Shown here one piece after another: positions 36,013 through 48,085 of a stretch of 64,000 nt of DNA (within the stretch, counting starts at the first letter, position 1; the number at the start of each line of letters is the position of its first letter). A program made the translations under genes and the position numbers. Source of the DNA: Inia geoffrensis (taxonomy: Eukaryota; Chordata; Mammalia; Artiodactyla; Iniidae); the NCBI GenBank assembly GCA_036417435.1, contig CM070909.1:11688597-11752596 (forward strand). The letters are read 5' to 3'. The notes beneath the pieces are model-generated. The model searched no databases, had not been told where the DNA came from, and saw only the letters and a list, made by a program, of their open reading frames with translations.

Positions 36013-36913
36013 ATGAGAAGACAGAAAAACACACAGCAGATGAAGGAGCAAGGTAAAAATGCACCAGACCTAACAAATGAAGAAGTAATAGGCAGTCTAC
36101 CTGAAAAAGAATTCAGAATAATGATAGTAAAGATGATCCAGAATCTCGGAAATAGAATGGAGGCAGGGATGGAGAAGATGCAAGAAATGTTTAACAAAGA
36201 TCTAGAAGAACTAAAGAACAAACAAACAGAGATGAACAACACAATAACTGAAATGAAAAATACACTAGATGGGATCAATAGCAGAATAACTGAGGCAGAA
36301 GAACGGATAAGTGACCTGGAAGATAAAATAGTGGAAATAACGACTGCAGAGCAGAATAAAGAAAAAAGAATGAAAAGAACTGAGGACACTCTCAGAGACC
36401 TCTGGGAGAACATTAAACGCACCAACATTCGAATTATAGGGGTTCCAGAGGATGAAGAGAAAAAGAAAGGGACTGAGAAAATATTTGAAGAGATTATAGT
36501 TGAAAACTTCCCTAATATGGGAAAGGAAATAGTTAACCAAGTCCAGGAAGCAGAGAGAGTCCCATACAGGATAAACCCAAGGAGAAATACACCAAGACAC
36601 ATATTAATCAAACTCCCAAAAATTAAATACAAAGAAAGCATATTAAAAGAAGGAAAAAAAACAAATAACACACAAGGGAATCCCCATAAGGCTAACAGCT
36701 GATCTCTCAGCAGAAACTCTGCAAGCCAGAAGGGAGTGGCAGGACATACTGAAAGTGATGAAGGAGAAAAGCCTGCAACCACGATTACTCTACCCAGCAA
36801 GGATCTCATTCAGATTTGATGGAGAAATTAAAACCTTTACAGACAAGCAAAAGCTGAGAGAGTTCAGCACCACCAAACCAGCTTTACAACAACTGCTGAA
36901 GGAACTTCTCTAG
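36013..36913 (+). pseudogene. L1 ORF1 of copy 7, one frameshift
   Basis: Open for 229 codons from the MRRQ start (36013-36702), with a long coiled-coil-like region (about residues 45-120) and the start of the RNA-recognition part. A shift in the A-rich stretch near 36645-36665 throws off the last ~85 codons. The correct frame continues to CTTCTCTAG (36905-36913) and keeps FRFDGEIK near 36812. Expected length is about 300 residues. ORF1p is the trimeric RNA-binding protein of L1 particles. This is the only ORF1 lesion I see, so it may be recent or a sequencing error in a homopolymer. Confidence 0.9.
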
Positions 36914-36971
36914 ACAAGAAACACAAGAGAAGGAAAGGACCTATATCAACGAACCCAAAACAAGTTAGAAA

Positions 36972-39900
36972 ATGGGAATAGGAACATGCATATCGATAAT
37001 TACCTTAAATGTAAATGGACTAAATGCTCCCACCAAAAGACACAGATTGGCTGAATGGATACAAAAACAAGACCCATATATATGCTGTCTACAAGAGACA
37101 CACTTCAGACCTAGAGACACATACAGACTGAAAGTAAGGGGATGGAAAAAGATATTCCATGCAAATGGAAATCAAAAGAAAGCTGGAGTAGCAATTCTCA
37201 TATCAGACAAAATAGACTTTAAAATAAAGACCATTACAAGAGACAAAGAAGGACACTACATAATGATTAAGGGATCAATCCAAGAAGAAGATATAACAAT
37301 TGTAAATATTTATGCACCTAACACAGGAGCACCTCAATACATAAGGCAAAAACTAACAGCCATAAAAGGGGAAGTCGACAGTAATACACTCAGAGTAGGG
37401 GACTTCAACACCCCACTTTCACCAATGGACAGATCATCCAAAATGAAAATAAATAAGGAAACACAAGCTTTAAATGATACACTAAACAAGATGGACTTAA
37501 TTGATATCTATAGGACACTCCATCCAAAAACAACAGAATACACATTTTTCTCAAGTGCTCATGGAACATTCTCCAGGATAGATCGTATCTTGGGTCACAA
37601 ATCAAGCCTTGGTAAATTTAAGAAAATTGAAATTGTATCAAGTATCTTTTCCGACCACAACGCCATGAGACTAGATATCAATTACAGGAAAAGATCTGTA
37701 AAAAATACAAACATATGGAGGCTAAACAATACATTACTCAATAATGAAGTGATCACTGAAGAAATCAAAGAGGAAATTAAAAAATACCTAGAAACAAATG
37801 ACAATGGAGACACAACGACCCAAAACCTATGGGATGCTGCAAAAGCAGTTCTAAGAGGGAAGCTTATAGCAATACAAGCCCACCTTAAGAAGCAGGAAAC
37901 ATCTCGAATAAACAACCTAACCTTACACCTAAAGCAATTAGAGAAAGAAGAACAAAAAACCCCCAAATTTAGTAGAAGGAAAGAAATTATAAAAATCAGA
38001 TCAGAAATAAACGAAAAAGAAATGAAGGAAACAATAGCAAAGATCAATAAAACTAAAAGCTGGTTCTTTGAGAAGATAAACAAAATAGATAAACCATTAG
38101 CCAGACTCATCAAGAAAAAAAGGGAGAAGACTCAAATCAATAGAATTAGAAATGAAAAAGGAGAAGTAACAACTGACACTGCAGAAATAAAAATGATCAT
38201 GAGAGATTACTACAAGCAACTCTATGCCAATAAAATGGACAATCTGGAAGAAATGGACAAATTCTTAGAAATGCACAAACTACCAAGACTGAATCAGGAA
38301 GAAATAGAAAATATGAACAGACCAATCACAAACACTGAAATTGAAACTGTGATTAAAAATCTTCCAACAAACAAAAGCCCAGGACCAGATGGCTTCACAG
38401 CCGAATTCTATCAAGCATTTAGAGAAGAGCTAACACCTATCCTTCTCAAACTCTTCCAAAACATAGCAGAGGGAGGAACACTCCCCAATTCCTTCTATGA
38501 GGCCACCATCACCTTGATACCAAAACCAGACAAGGATGTCACAAAGAAAGAAAACTACAGGCCAATATCACTGATGAACATAGATGCAAAAATCCTCAAC
38601 AAAATACTAGCAAACAGAATCCAACAGCACATCAAAAGGATCATACACCATGATCAAGTGGGGTTTATTCCAGGAATGCAAGGATTCTTCAATATACGCA
38701 AATCTATCAATGTGATAAACCACATTAACAAATTGAAGGAGAAAAACCATATGATCATCTCAATAGATGCAGAGAAAGCTTTTGACAAAATTCAACACCC
38801 ATTTATGATAAAAACCCTACAGAAAGTAGGCATAGAGGGACCTTTCCTCAACGTAATAAACGCCATATATGACAAACCCACAGCCAACATCATCCTCAAT
38901 GGTGAAAAACTGAAACCATTTCCACTAAGATCAGGAACAAGATAAGGTTGCCCACCCTCACCACTCTAATTCAACATAGCTTTGGAAGTTTTAGCCACAG
39001 CAATCAGAGAAGAAAAAGAAATAAAAGGAATCCACATCAGAAAAGAAGTAAAGCTGTCACTGTTTGCAGATGACATGAAACTATACATAGAGAATCCTAA
39101 AGATGCTACCAGAAAATTACTAGAGATAATCAATGAATTTGGTAAAGTAGCAGGATACAAAATTAATGCACATAAATCTCTGGCATTCCTATATACTAGT
39201 GATGAAAAATCTGAAAATGAAATCAAGAAAACACTGCCATTTACCATTGCAACAAAAAGAATAAAATACCTAGGAATAAACCTACCTAGGGAGACAAAAG
39301 ACTTGTATGCAGAAAATTATAAGACATTGATGAAAGAAATTAAAGACGATACATATAGATGGAGGGATATACCATGTTCTTGGATTGGAAGAATCAACAT
39401 TGTGAAAATGACTCTACTACCCAAAGCAATCTACAGATTCAATGCAATCCCTATCAAACTGCCACTGGCATTTTTCACAGAACTAGAACAAAAAATTTCA
39501 CAATTTGTATGGAAACACAAAAGACCCCGAATAGCTAAAGCAATCTTGAGAGCGAAAAACGGAGCTGGAGGAATCAGGCTCCCTGACTTCAGACTATACT
39601 ACAAAGCTACAGTAATCAAGACAGTATGGTACTGGCACAAAAACAGAACGATAGATCAATGGAACAGAATAGAAAGCCCAGAGATAAACCCACGCACATA
39701 TGGACACCTTATCTTTGATAATGGTGGCAGGACTATACAGTGGAGAAAGGACAGCCTCTTCAATAAGTGGTGCTGGGAAAACTGGACAGCTACATGTAAA
39801 AGTATGAGCTTAGATCACTCCCTAACACCATACACAAAAATAAGCTCAAAATGGATTAAAGACCTAAATGTAAGGCCAGAAACTATCAAACTTTTAGAGG

Positions 39901-40787
39901 AAAACATAGGCAGAACACTCTATGACATAAATCACAGCAAGATCCTTTTTGACCCACCTCCTAGAGCAATGGAAATAAAAACAAAAATAAACAAGTGGGA
40001 CCTAATGAAACTTCAAAGCTTTTGCACAGCAAAGGAGACCATAAACAAGACCAAAAGACAACCCTTAGAATGGGAGAAAATATTTGCAAATGAAGCAACG
40101 GACAAAGGATTAATCTCCAAAATTTACAAGCAGCTTATGCAGCTCAATAACAAAAAAACAAACAACCCAATCCAAAAATGGGCAGAAGACCTAAATAGAC
40201 ATTTCTCCAAAGAAGATATGCAGACTGCCAACAAACACATGAAAGAATGCTCAACATCATTAATCATTAGAGAAATGCAAATCAAAACTACAATGAGATA
40301 TCATCTCACACCAGTTAGAATGGCCATCATCAAAAAATCTAGAAACAATAAATGCTGGAGAGGGTGTGGACAAAAGGGAACCCTCTTGCACTGCTGGTGG
40401 GAATGTGAATTGGTTCAGCCACTATGGAGAACAGTATGGAGGTTCCTTAAAAAACTAAAAATAGAACTACCATATGACCCAGCAATCCCACTACTGGGCA
40501 TATACCCTGAGAAAACCAAAATTGAAAAAGAGGCGTGTACCAAAATGTTCATCGCAGCTCTATTTACAATAGCCTGGAGATGGAAACAACCTACGTGCCA
40601 ATCGTCAGATGAATGGATAAAGAAGATGTGGCACATATACACAATGGAATATTACTCAGCGTTAAAAAGAAATGAAATTGAGCTATTTGTAATGAGGTGG
40701 ATAGACCTCGAGTCTGTCATACAGAGTGAAGTAAGTCAGAAAGACAAAGACAAATACCGTATGCTAACACATATATATGGAATTTAA
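36972..40787 (+). pseudogene. L1 ORF2 of copy 7: full length, open except for two nonsense codons
   Basis: Spans 1271 codons in one frame, close to the usual ~1275. Endonuclease: NVNGLNAP (residues 13-20), QETH with E42, VGDFN, and S-D-H kept near residue 226. RT: FADD at residues 698-701 intact. C-terminal Cys-rich segment near residues 1128-1145. The only breaks are TAA at 38943-38945 (Gln of RQGCPLSP) and TAA at 38967-38969 (in PLLF), both in the RT core. The first leaves a 657-residue endonuclease-plus-partial-RT product. Both lesions also occur in copy 6. Intact ORF2p nicks target DNA and reverse-transcribes L1 RNA there; this copy cannot. Confidence 0.95.
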
Positions 40788-40867
40788 GAAAAAAAAATGT
40801 TACGAAGAACCTAGGGGTAAGACAGGAATAAAGACACAGACCTACTGGAGAACAGACTTGAGGATAT

Positions 40868-40909
40868 GGGGAGGGGGAGGGGTGAGCTATGGGAGGGCGA
40901 GGGAGGGGC
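40868..40909 (+). other. G-quadruplex motif in the L1 3'UTR
   Basis: Two G-rich runs; the second (40891-40908) has four GGG tracts with loops of 1, 3 and 1 bases. G-quadruplexes in L1 3'UTRs are known. Similar but weaker purine runs lie at 1390-1420 and 45860-45885. Confidence 0.7.
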
Positions 40910-41187
40910 ATGGACATATATATACTAACAAACGTAAGGTAGATAGCTAATGGGAAGCAACCGCTTGGCACAGGGATATCAGCTCGGTGCTTTGTGACTG
41001 CCTGGAGGGGTGGGATAGGGAGAGAAGGAAGGAGGGAGACGCAAGAGGGAAGAAATATGTGAACGTCTGTATATATATAACTGATTCACTTTGTTATAAA
41101 GTAGAAACTGACACACCATTGTAGAGCAATTTTAACCCAATAAAGATAAAAAAAATTAAAAAAAAAAAAAAAGAATAGAGAAAATGC

Positions 41188-44100
41188 AAGAAACATTTAA
41201 CAAGGACCTAGAAAAACTAAAGAGGAAACAAGCAACAATGAACAACACAATAAGTGAAATTAAAAATACTCTAGATGGGATCAATAGCAGAATAACTGAG
41301 GCAGAAGAACGGATAAATGACCTGGAAGGTAAAATAGTGGAAATAAGTACTGCAGAGCAGAATAAAGAAAAAAGAATGAAAAGAATTGAAGACAGTCTCA
41401 GAGACCTCTGGGACAACATTAAACGCACCAACATTCGAATTATAGGGGTTCCAGAAGAAGAAGAGAAAAAGAAAGGGACTGATTAAATATTTGAAGGATT
41501 ATAGTTGAAAACTTCCCTAATATGGGAAAGGAAATAGTTAATCAAGTCCAGGAAGCACAGAGAGCCCCATACAGGACAAATCCAAGGAGAAATATGCCAA
41601 GACACATATTAATCAAACTGTCAAAAATTAAATACAAAGAAAACATGTTAAAAGCAGCAAGGGAAAAACAACAACACACAAGGGAACCCCCATAAGGTTA
41701 ACAGCTGATCTTTCAGCAGAAACTCTGCAAGCCAGAAGGGACTGGCAGGACATATTTAAAGCGATGGAGGAGAAAAACCTACAACCAAGATTACTCTACC
41801 CAGCAAGGATCTCATTCAGATTTGATGGAGAAATTAAAACCTTTACAGATAAGCAAAAGCTGAGAGAGTTCAGCACCACCAAACCAGCTTTACAACAAAT
41901 GCTAAAGGAACTTCTCTAGGCAAGAAACACAAGAGAAGGAAAAGACCTACAGTAATGAACCCAAAACTATTAAGAAAATGGGAATAGGAACATACATACT
42001 GATAATTACCTTAAATGTAAATGGATTAAATGCTCCCACCAAAAGACACAGATTGGCTGAATGGATACAAACACAAGACCCTTATATATGCTGTCTGCAA
42101 GAGACCCACTTCAGACCTAGAGACATATACAGACAAAGTAAGGGGATGGAAAAAGATATTCCATGCAAATGGAAATCAAAAGAAAGCTGGAGTAGCAATT
42201 CTCATATCAGACAAAATAGACTTTAAAACAAAGACTATTACAAGAGACAAAGAAGGACGCTACATAATGATCAAGGGATCAATCCAAGAAGATATAACAA
42301 TTGTAAATATTTATGCACCCAATATAGGAGCACCTCAATACATAAGGCAAATACTAACAGCCATAAAAGGGGAAATCAACAGTAACACAATCATAGTAGG
42401 GGACTTTAACACCCCACTTTCACCAACGGACAGATCATCCAAAACGAAAATAAATAAGGAAACACAAGCTTTAAATGATACATTAAACAAGATAGACTTA
42501 ATTGATATTTATAGACATTCCATCCAAAAACAACAGAATACACATTTTTCTCAAGTGCTCATGGAACATTCTCCAGGATAGATCGTATTTTGGGTCACAA
42601 ATCAAGCCTTGGTAAATTTAAGAAAATTGGAATTGTATCAAGTATCTTTTCCAAACACAACGCTATGAGACTAGATATCAATTACAGGAAAAGATCTGTA
42701 AAAAATACAAACACATGGAGGCTAAACAATACACTACTTAATAACGAAGTGATCACTGAAGAAATCAAAGAGGAAATCAAAAAATACCTAGAAACAAATG
42801 ACAGTGGAGACCCGACGACCGAAAACCTATGGGATGCAGCAAAAGCAGTTCTAAGAGAGAAGTTTATAGCAATACAATCCTATCTTAAGAAACAGGAAAC
42901 ATCTTGAATAAACAACCTAAACTTGCACCTAAAGCAATTAGAGAAAGAAGAAGAATAAAAACCCAAAGTTAGCAGAAGGAAAGAAATCATAAAGATCAGA
43001 CCAGAAATAAATGAAAAAGAAATGAAGGAAACGAAAGCAAAGATCAATAAAACTAAAAGCTGGTTCTTTGAGAAGATAAACAAAATTGAGAAACCATTAG
43101 CCAGATTCATCAAGAAAAAAAGGGAGAAGACTGAAATCAATAGAAATAGAAATGAAAAAGGGGAAGTAACAACTGACACTGCAGAGATACAAAAGATCAT
43201 GAGAGATTACTAGAAACAACTCTATGCCAATAAAATGGACAACCTGGAAGAAATGGACAAATTCTTAGAAATGCACAACCTGACAAGACTGAACCAGGAA
43301 GAAATAGAGAATATGAACAGACCAATCACAAGCACTGAAATTGAAACTGTGATTAAAAATCTTCCAACAAACAAAAGCCCAGGACCAGATGGCTTCACAG
43401 GCGACTTCTATCAAACATTTAGAGAAGAGCTAACACCTATCCTTCTCGAACTCTTACAAAATATAGCACAGGGAGGAACACTCCCAAACTCATTCTTTGA
43501 GGCCACCATCACCCTGATACCAAAACCAGACAAGGATGTCCCAAAGAAAGAAAACTACAGGCCAATATCACTGATGAACGTAGATGCAAAAATCCTCAAC
43601 AAAATACTAGCAAACAGAATCCAATAGCACATTAAAAGGATCATACACCATGATCAAGTGGGGTTTATTCCAGGAATGCAAGGATTCTTCAATATATGCA
43701 AATCAATCAACATGATACACCATATTAAGAAACCGAAGTAGAAAAACTATATGATCATCTCAATAGATGCAGAGAAAACTTTCCACAAAATTCAACACCC
43801 ATTTATGATAAAAAACCCTCCAGAAAGTAGGCATAGAGGGAACTTTCCTCAACATAATAAAGGCCATATATGACAAACCCACAGCCAACATCGCCCTCAA
43901 TGGTGAAAAACTGAAACCATTTCCACTAAGATCAGGAACAAGATAAGGTTGCCCACCCTCACCACTCTAATTCAACATAGCTTTGGAAGTTTTAGCCACA
44001 GCAATCAGACAAGAAAAGGAAATAAAAGGAATCCAAATCGGAAAAGAAGTAAAGCTGTCACTGTTTGCAGGTGACATAATACTATACAGAGAGAATCCTA

Positions 44101-46141
44101 AAGATGCTACCAGAAAACTACTAGAGCTAATCAATGAATGTGGTGAAGTAGCAGGATACAAAATTAATGCACAGAAATCTCTTGCATTCCTATACATAAT
44201 GATGAAAAATCTGAAAGTGAAATTAAGAAAACACTCCCATTTGCCATTGCAACAAAAATAATAAAATATCTAGGAATAAACCTACCTAAGGAGACAAAAG
44301 ACCTGTATGCAGAAAATTATAAGACACTGATGAAAGGAATTAAAGATGATACAAATAGATGGAGAGATATACCATGTTCTTGGATTGGAAGAATCAACAC
44401 TGTGAAAATGACTCTACTACCCAAAGCAATCTACAGATTCAATGCAATCCCTATCAAACTACCACGGGCACTTTTCACAGAACTAGAACAAAAAATTTCA
44501 CAATTTGTATGGAATCACAAAAGACCCCGAATAGCCAAAGCAATCTTGAGAACGAAAAATGGAGCTGGAGGAATCAGGCTCCCTGACTTCAGACTATACT
44601 ACAAAGCTACAGTAATCAAGACAGTGTGGTACTGGCACAAAAACAGAACGATAGATCAATGGAACAGGATAGAAAGCCCAGAGATAAACCCATGCACATA
44701 TGGTCACCTTATCTTTGATAAAGGAGGCAGGAATGTACAGTGGAGAAAGGACAGCCTCTTCAATAAGTGGTGCTGGGAAAACTGGACAGGTACAGGTAGA
44801 AGTATGAGATTAGCTCACTCCCTAACACCATACACAAAAATAAGCTCAAAATGGATTAAAGACCTAAATGTAAGGCCAGAAACTATCAACCTCTTAGAGG
44901 AAAACATAGGCAGAACACTCTACGACATAAATCACAGCAAGATCCTTTTTGACCCACCTTCTAGAGAAATGGAAATAAAAACAAAAATAAATGGGACCTA
45001 ATGAAACTTCAAAGCTTTTGCACAGCAAAGGAAACCATAAAAAAGACCAAAAGACAACCCTCAGAATGGGAGAAAATATTTGCAAATGAAGCAACTGACA
45101 AAGGATTAATCTCCAAAGTTTATAAGTAGCTCATGCAGCTCAATAACAAAAAAACAAACAACGCAATCCAAAAATGGGCAGAAGACCTAAATAGACATTT
45201 CTCCAAAGAAGATATACAGACTGCCAATAAACACATGAAAGAATGCTCAACATCATTAATCATTAGAGTAATGCAAATCAAAACTACAATGAGATATCAT
45301 CTCATACCAGTCAGAATGGCCATCATCAAAAAATCTAGAAACAATAAATGCTGGGGAGGGTGTGGAGAAAAGGGAACACTCTTGCACTGCTGGTGGAAAT
45401 GTGAATTGATACAGCCACTATGGAGAACAGTATGGAGGTTCCTTAAAAAACTAAAAATAGAACTACCATATGACCCAGCAATCCCACTACCGGGCATATA
45501 CCCTGAGAAAACCATAATTCAAAAAGAGACATGTACCAAAATGTTCACTGCAGCTCTATTTACAATAGCCCAGAGATGGAAACAACATAAGTGTCCATCA
45601 TCGGATGAATGGATAAAGAAGATGTGGCACATAGATACAATGGAATATTACTCAGCAATAAAAAGAAATGAAATTGAGCTATTTGTAATGAGGTGGATGG
45701 ACCTAGAGTCTGTCATACAGAGTAAAGTAAGTCAGAAAGAGAAAGACAAATATTGTATGCTAACACATATATATGGAATTTAAGGTGAAAAAAATGTCAT
45801 GAAGAACCTAGGGGTAAGACAGGAATAAAGACACAGACCTACTAGAGAATGGACTTGAGGATACGGAGAGGGGGAAGGGTAAGCTGGGACAAAGTGCAAG
45901 AGTGGCATGGACATATATGCACTACCAAACATAAAATAGATAGCTAGTGGGAAGCAGCTGCATAGCACAGGGACATCACCTCGATGCTTTGTGACCACCT
46001 AGAGGGGTGGGAAGGAGGGAGACTCAAGAGGGAAGAGATATGGGGACATATGTATATGTATAACTGCTTCATTTTGTTATAAAGCAGAAACTAACACACC
46101 ATTGTAAAGCAATTATACTCCAATAAAGATGTTTAAAAAAG
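41188..46141 (+). mobile_element. L1 copy 6, part 2 (rest of ORF1, ORF2, type B 3'UTR)
   Basis: Resumes ORF1 directly after the right target duplication of copy 7 and continues through ORF2 (41978-45783) to a type B 3'UTR with AATAAA near 46122 and a short A tail. The flank that follows, 'aagattaa' (46142-46149), matches the flank at 25432-25439, not the sequence before 31584. Confidence 0.93.
41978..45783 (+). pseudogene. L1 ORF2 remnant (copy 6)
   Basis: Endonuclease start and NVNGLNAP are intact; a deletion near 42134 shifts frame and S-D-H reads S-K-H. RT: TAG near 43625, further indels near 43740-43820, then the same two TAA codons as copy 7 (43944-43946 and 43968-43970). The catalytic FADD reads FAGD (44070-44072). 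The longest later piece is 223 codons (44330-45001). It is more decayed than copy 7, as expected for the older, outer element. Confidence 0.93.
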
Positions 46142-47589
46142 AAGATTAAAGTGTTGTTTTTCTATACACTAATAATGAACTATAAGAGAAAGCAAGAAAA
46201 CAATCTCATTTAAAATCACATCAAAAAGAATAAAATAAACTTTACCAAGTTTACCAATAAAATAAACTTTACCAAGGAGGTGAGAGACCTATACTCTGAA
46301 AACTATAAGACACTGATGAAAGAAACTGATTACAATATAAAGAAATGGAAAGATACCCCATGTTCTTGGACTTAAAGATACTGTACAAAGGGCCATACTT
46401 CCTAAAGTAACCTACAGATTTAATGCAATCCCTATCAAAATACCCATGACATATTTTTCTAGAAGTAGAAAAAATAATCCTAAAATTCATATGGAACCAC
46501 AAAAGACCCTGAATTGCCAAAGCAATCTTGAGAAAAAAGAACAAAGCTGGAGGTATCACCCTCCCAAGTCTTCCCACTATACTACAAAGCTACAGTAATA
46601 AAAACAGTATGGTCCTGGCACAAAAACAGACACATATCAGTGGAACAGAATAGAGAGTCCACAAATAAACACATGCACCTATGGTCAATTAATCTACAAC
46701 AAAAGAGGCAGAAATACACAATGGAAAAAACAGTCTCTGCAATAAGTAGTGCTGGGAAAACTCAACAGCCACCTGTAAAAGAATGAATTAGAGCATTTTC
46801 TCACAGCATATCTAAAAATAAACTCAAAATGAATTAAAGACCTAAATGTAAGACCAGAAACCATAAAAATCCCAGAAGAAAACATAAGCTGTATGCTCTT
46901 TGACATAAATAATAGCAATATTTCTTTAGATCAGTCTCCTCGGGCAAAGAAAACAAAATAAACAAATAGGACCTAATTTAAAGCTTTTGCACAGAAAAGG
47001 AAAGCATCAACAAAACGACACCTATTCTACAGGAGAAAATATCTGCAAATGATATGACTGACAAGGGGTTAATATCCAAAATATATGAACATCTCATACA
47101 ATTCAATATCAAAGAAAAAAACAACCCAATTTAAAAATGGGAAGAAGACTTGAATAGACGTTTTTCCAAAGAAGACGACAGCCAGCAGTCACAAGAAAAG
47201 ATGCTCAACATCACTAATCAGAGAAATGAAAATCAAAACCACAATGAGATATCACCTCATACCTGTCAGGATGGCTATCATCAAAAAGAACAGAAATAAC
47301 ATATGTTGGCAAGGATGTGAAGAAAAGGGAACCTTAGTACACTGTTGGTTCAAATGCAAATTGGTGTAGCCACTATGGAAAACAGTATGGAGGTTTCTCA
47401 AAAAACTAACAATAGAACTAATATACAACCCAGCAATCCCAGTCCAGAGTATATATCCAAAGAAAATGACAACACTAATTTGAAAAGATACATGCACTCC
47501 AATGTTCATAGCAGCATTATTTACAATAGCTAAGATATGGAAGCAAACTAATTGTCCATCGACAGACGAGAGGATAAAGAAGATGCAAG

Positions 47590-47633
<44 letters not shown>

Positions 47634-48085
47634 CAGAGTATTACTCAGTCATTAAAAAGAATGAAATTTTGCCATTTGCAACAACATGGATGGACCCGGA
47701 GGGTATTATGCTCAGTGAAATAAGTCAAACAGAGAAAGACAGACGCTGTATGTTATCACTTACATGTGGAATCTAAAAAATAAAACAAATGAATATAACA
47801 AAACAGAAATAGACTCACAGATACAGAGAAAAAACTAGTGGTTACCAGTTGGGAGAGGGAAGGCAGAGAGGCAAGAAAGGGGGAGGGGATTAAGAGATAC
47901 AAACTATTATGTGTAAAATAAATAAGCTACAAGAAAATATTGTATAGCACAGGGAATAAAGCCAGTATTTTAAAATAACTTTAAATGGAGTATAATCTAT
48001 AAAAATACTGAATCACTTTTTTACACCTGAAATTAATACACACTGTAAATCACCTATACTTCAGTTTTTTTAAAAAAGAAAGAAG
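46142..48085 (+). mobile_element. Host L1 of the nest, part 3 (ORF2 C-terminus and 3'UTR)
   Basis: Old-type L1 sequence restarting in the RT region at 'agtgttgtttttctatacac', about 0.5 kb further along ORF2 than where part 2 stopped, so part of the RT region is missing. It includes a small tandem duplication ('aataaaataaactttacca' repeated at 46230-46276) and an AC microsatellite, and ends near 48085 with an A-rich tail. That it is the same element as 19744-25439 is inferred from age, order and the shared 'aagattaa' flank. Confidence 0.75.
47592..47631. repeat. (AC)n microsatellite within L1 ORF2 3' end
   Basis: About 19 AC units, placed at the same L1 position as the run at 13697. Confidence 0.97.

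Larger units (their letters stand above)
33683..41171 (+). mobile_element. L1 copy 7, youngest full-length L1, inserted in ORF1 of copy 6
   Basis: Flanked by a perfect 16-bp target duplication (33667-33682 and 41172-41187). Contains 170 bp of non-L1 sequence at its 5' end (33683-33852), a YY1-like site, a 5'UTR with one internal deletion and one internal duplication relative to copy 6, ORF1 (36013-36913, one frameshift), ORF2 (36972-40787, two nonsense codons), a purine-rich 3'UTR with a G-quadruplex motif, AATAAA near 41140 and an A tail. All these lie in the same orientation as the surrounding L1s. Confidence 0.96.

Noticed and set aside
35934..36809. Minus-strand 291-codon ORF over L1 ORF1
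   Set aside because: Shadow of the A-rich ORF1 plus strand, hydrophobic by composition only; similar shadows lie over other ORF1 copies.
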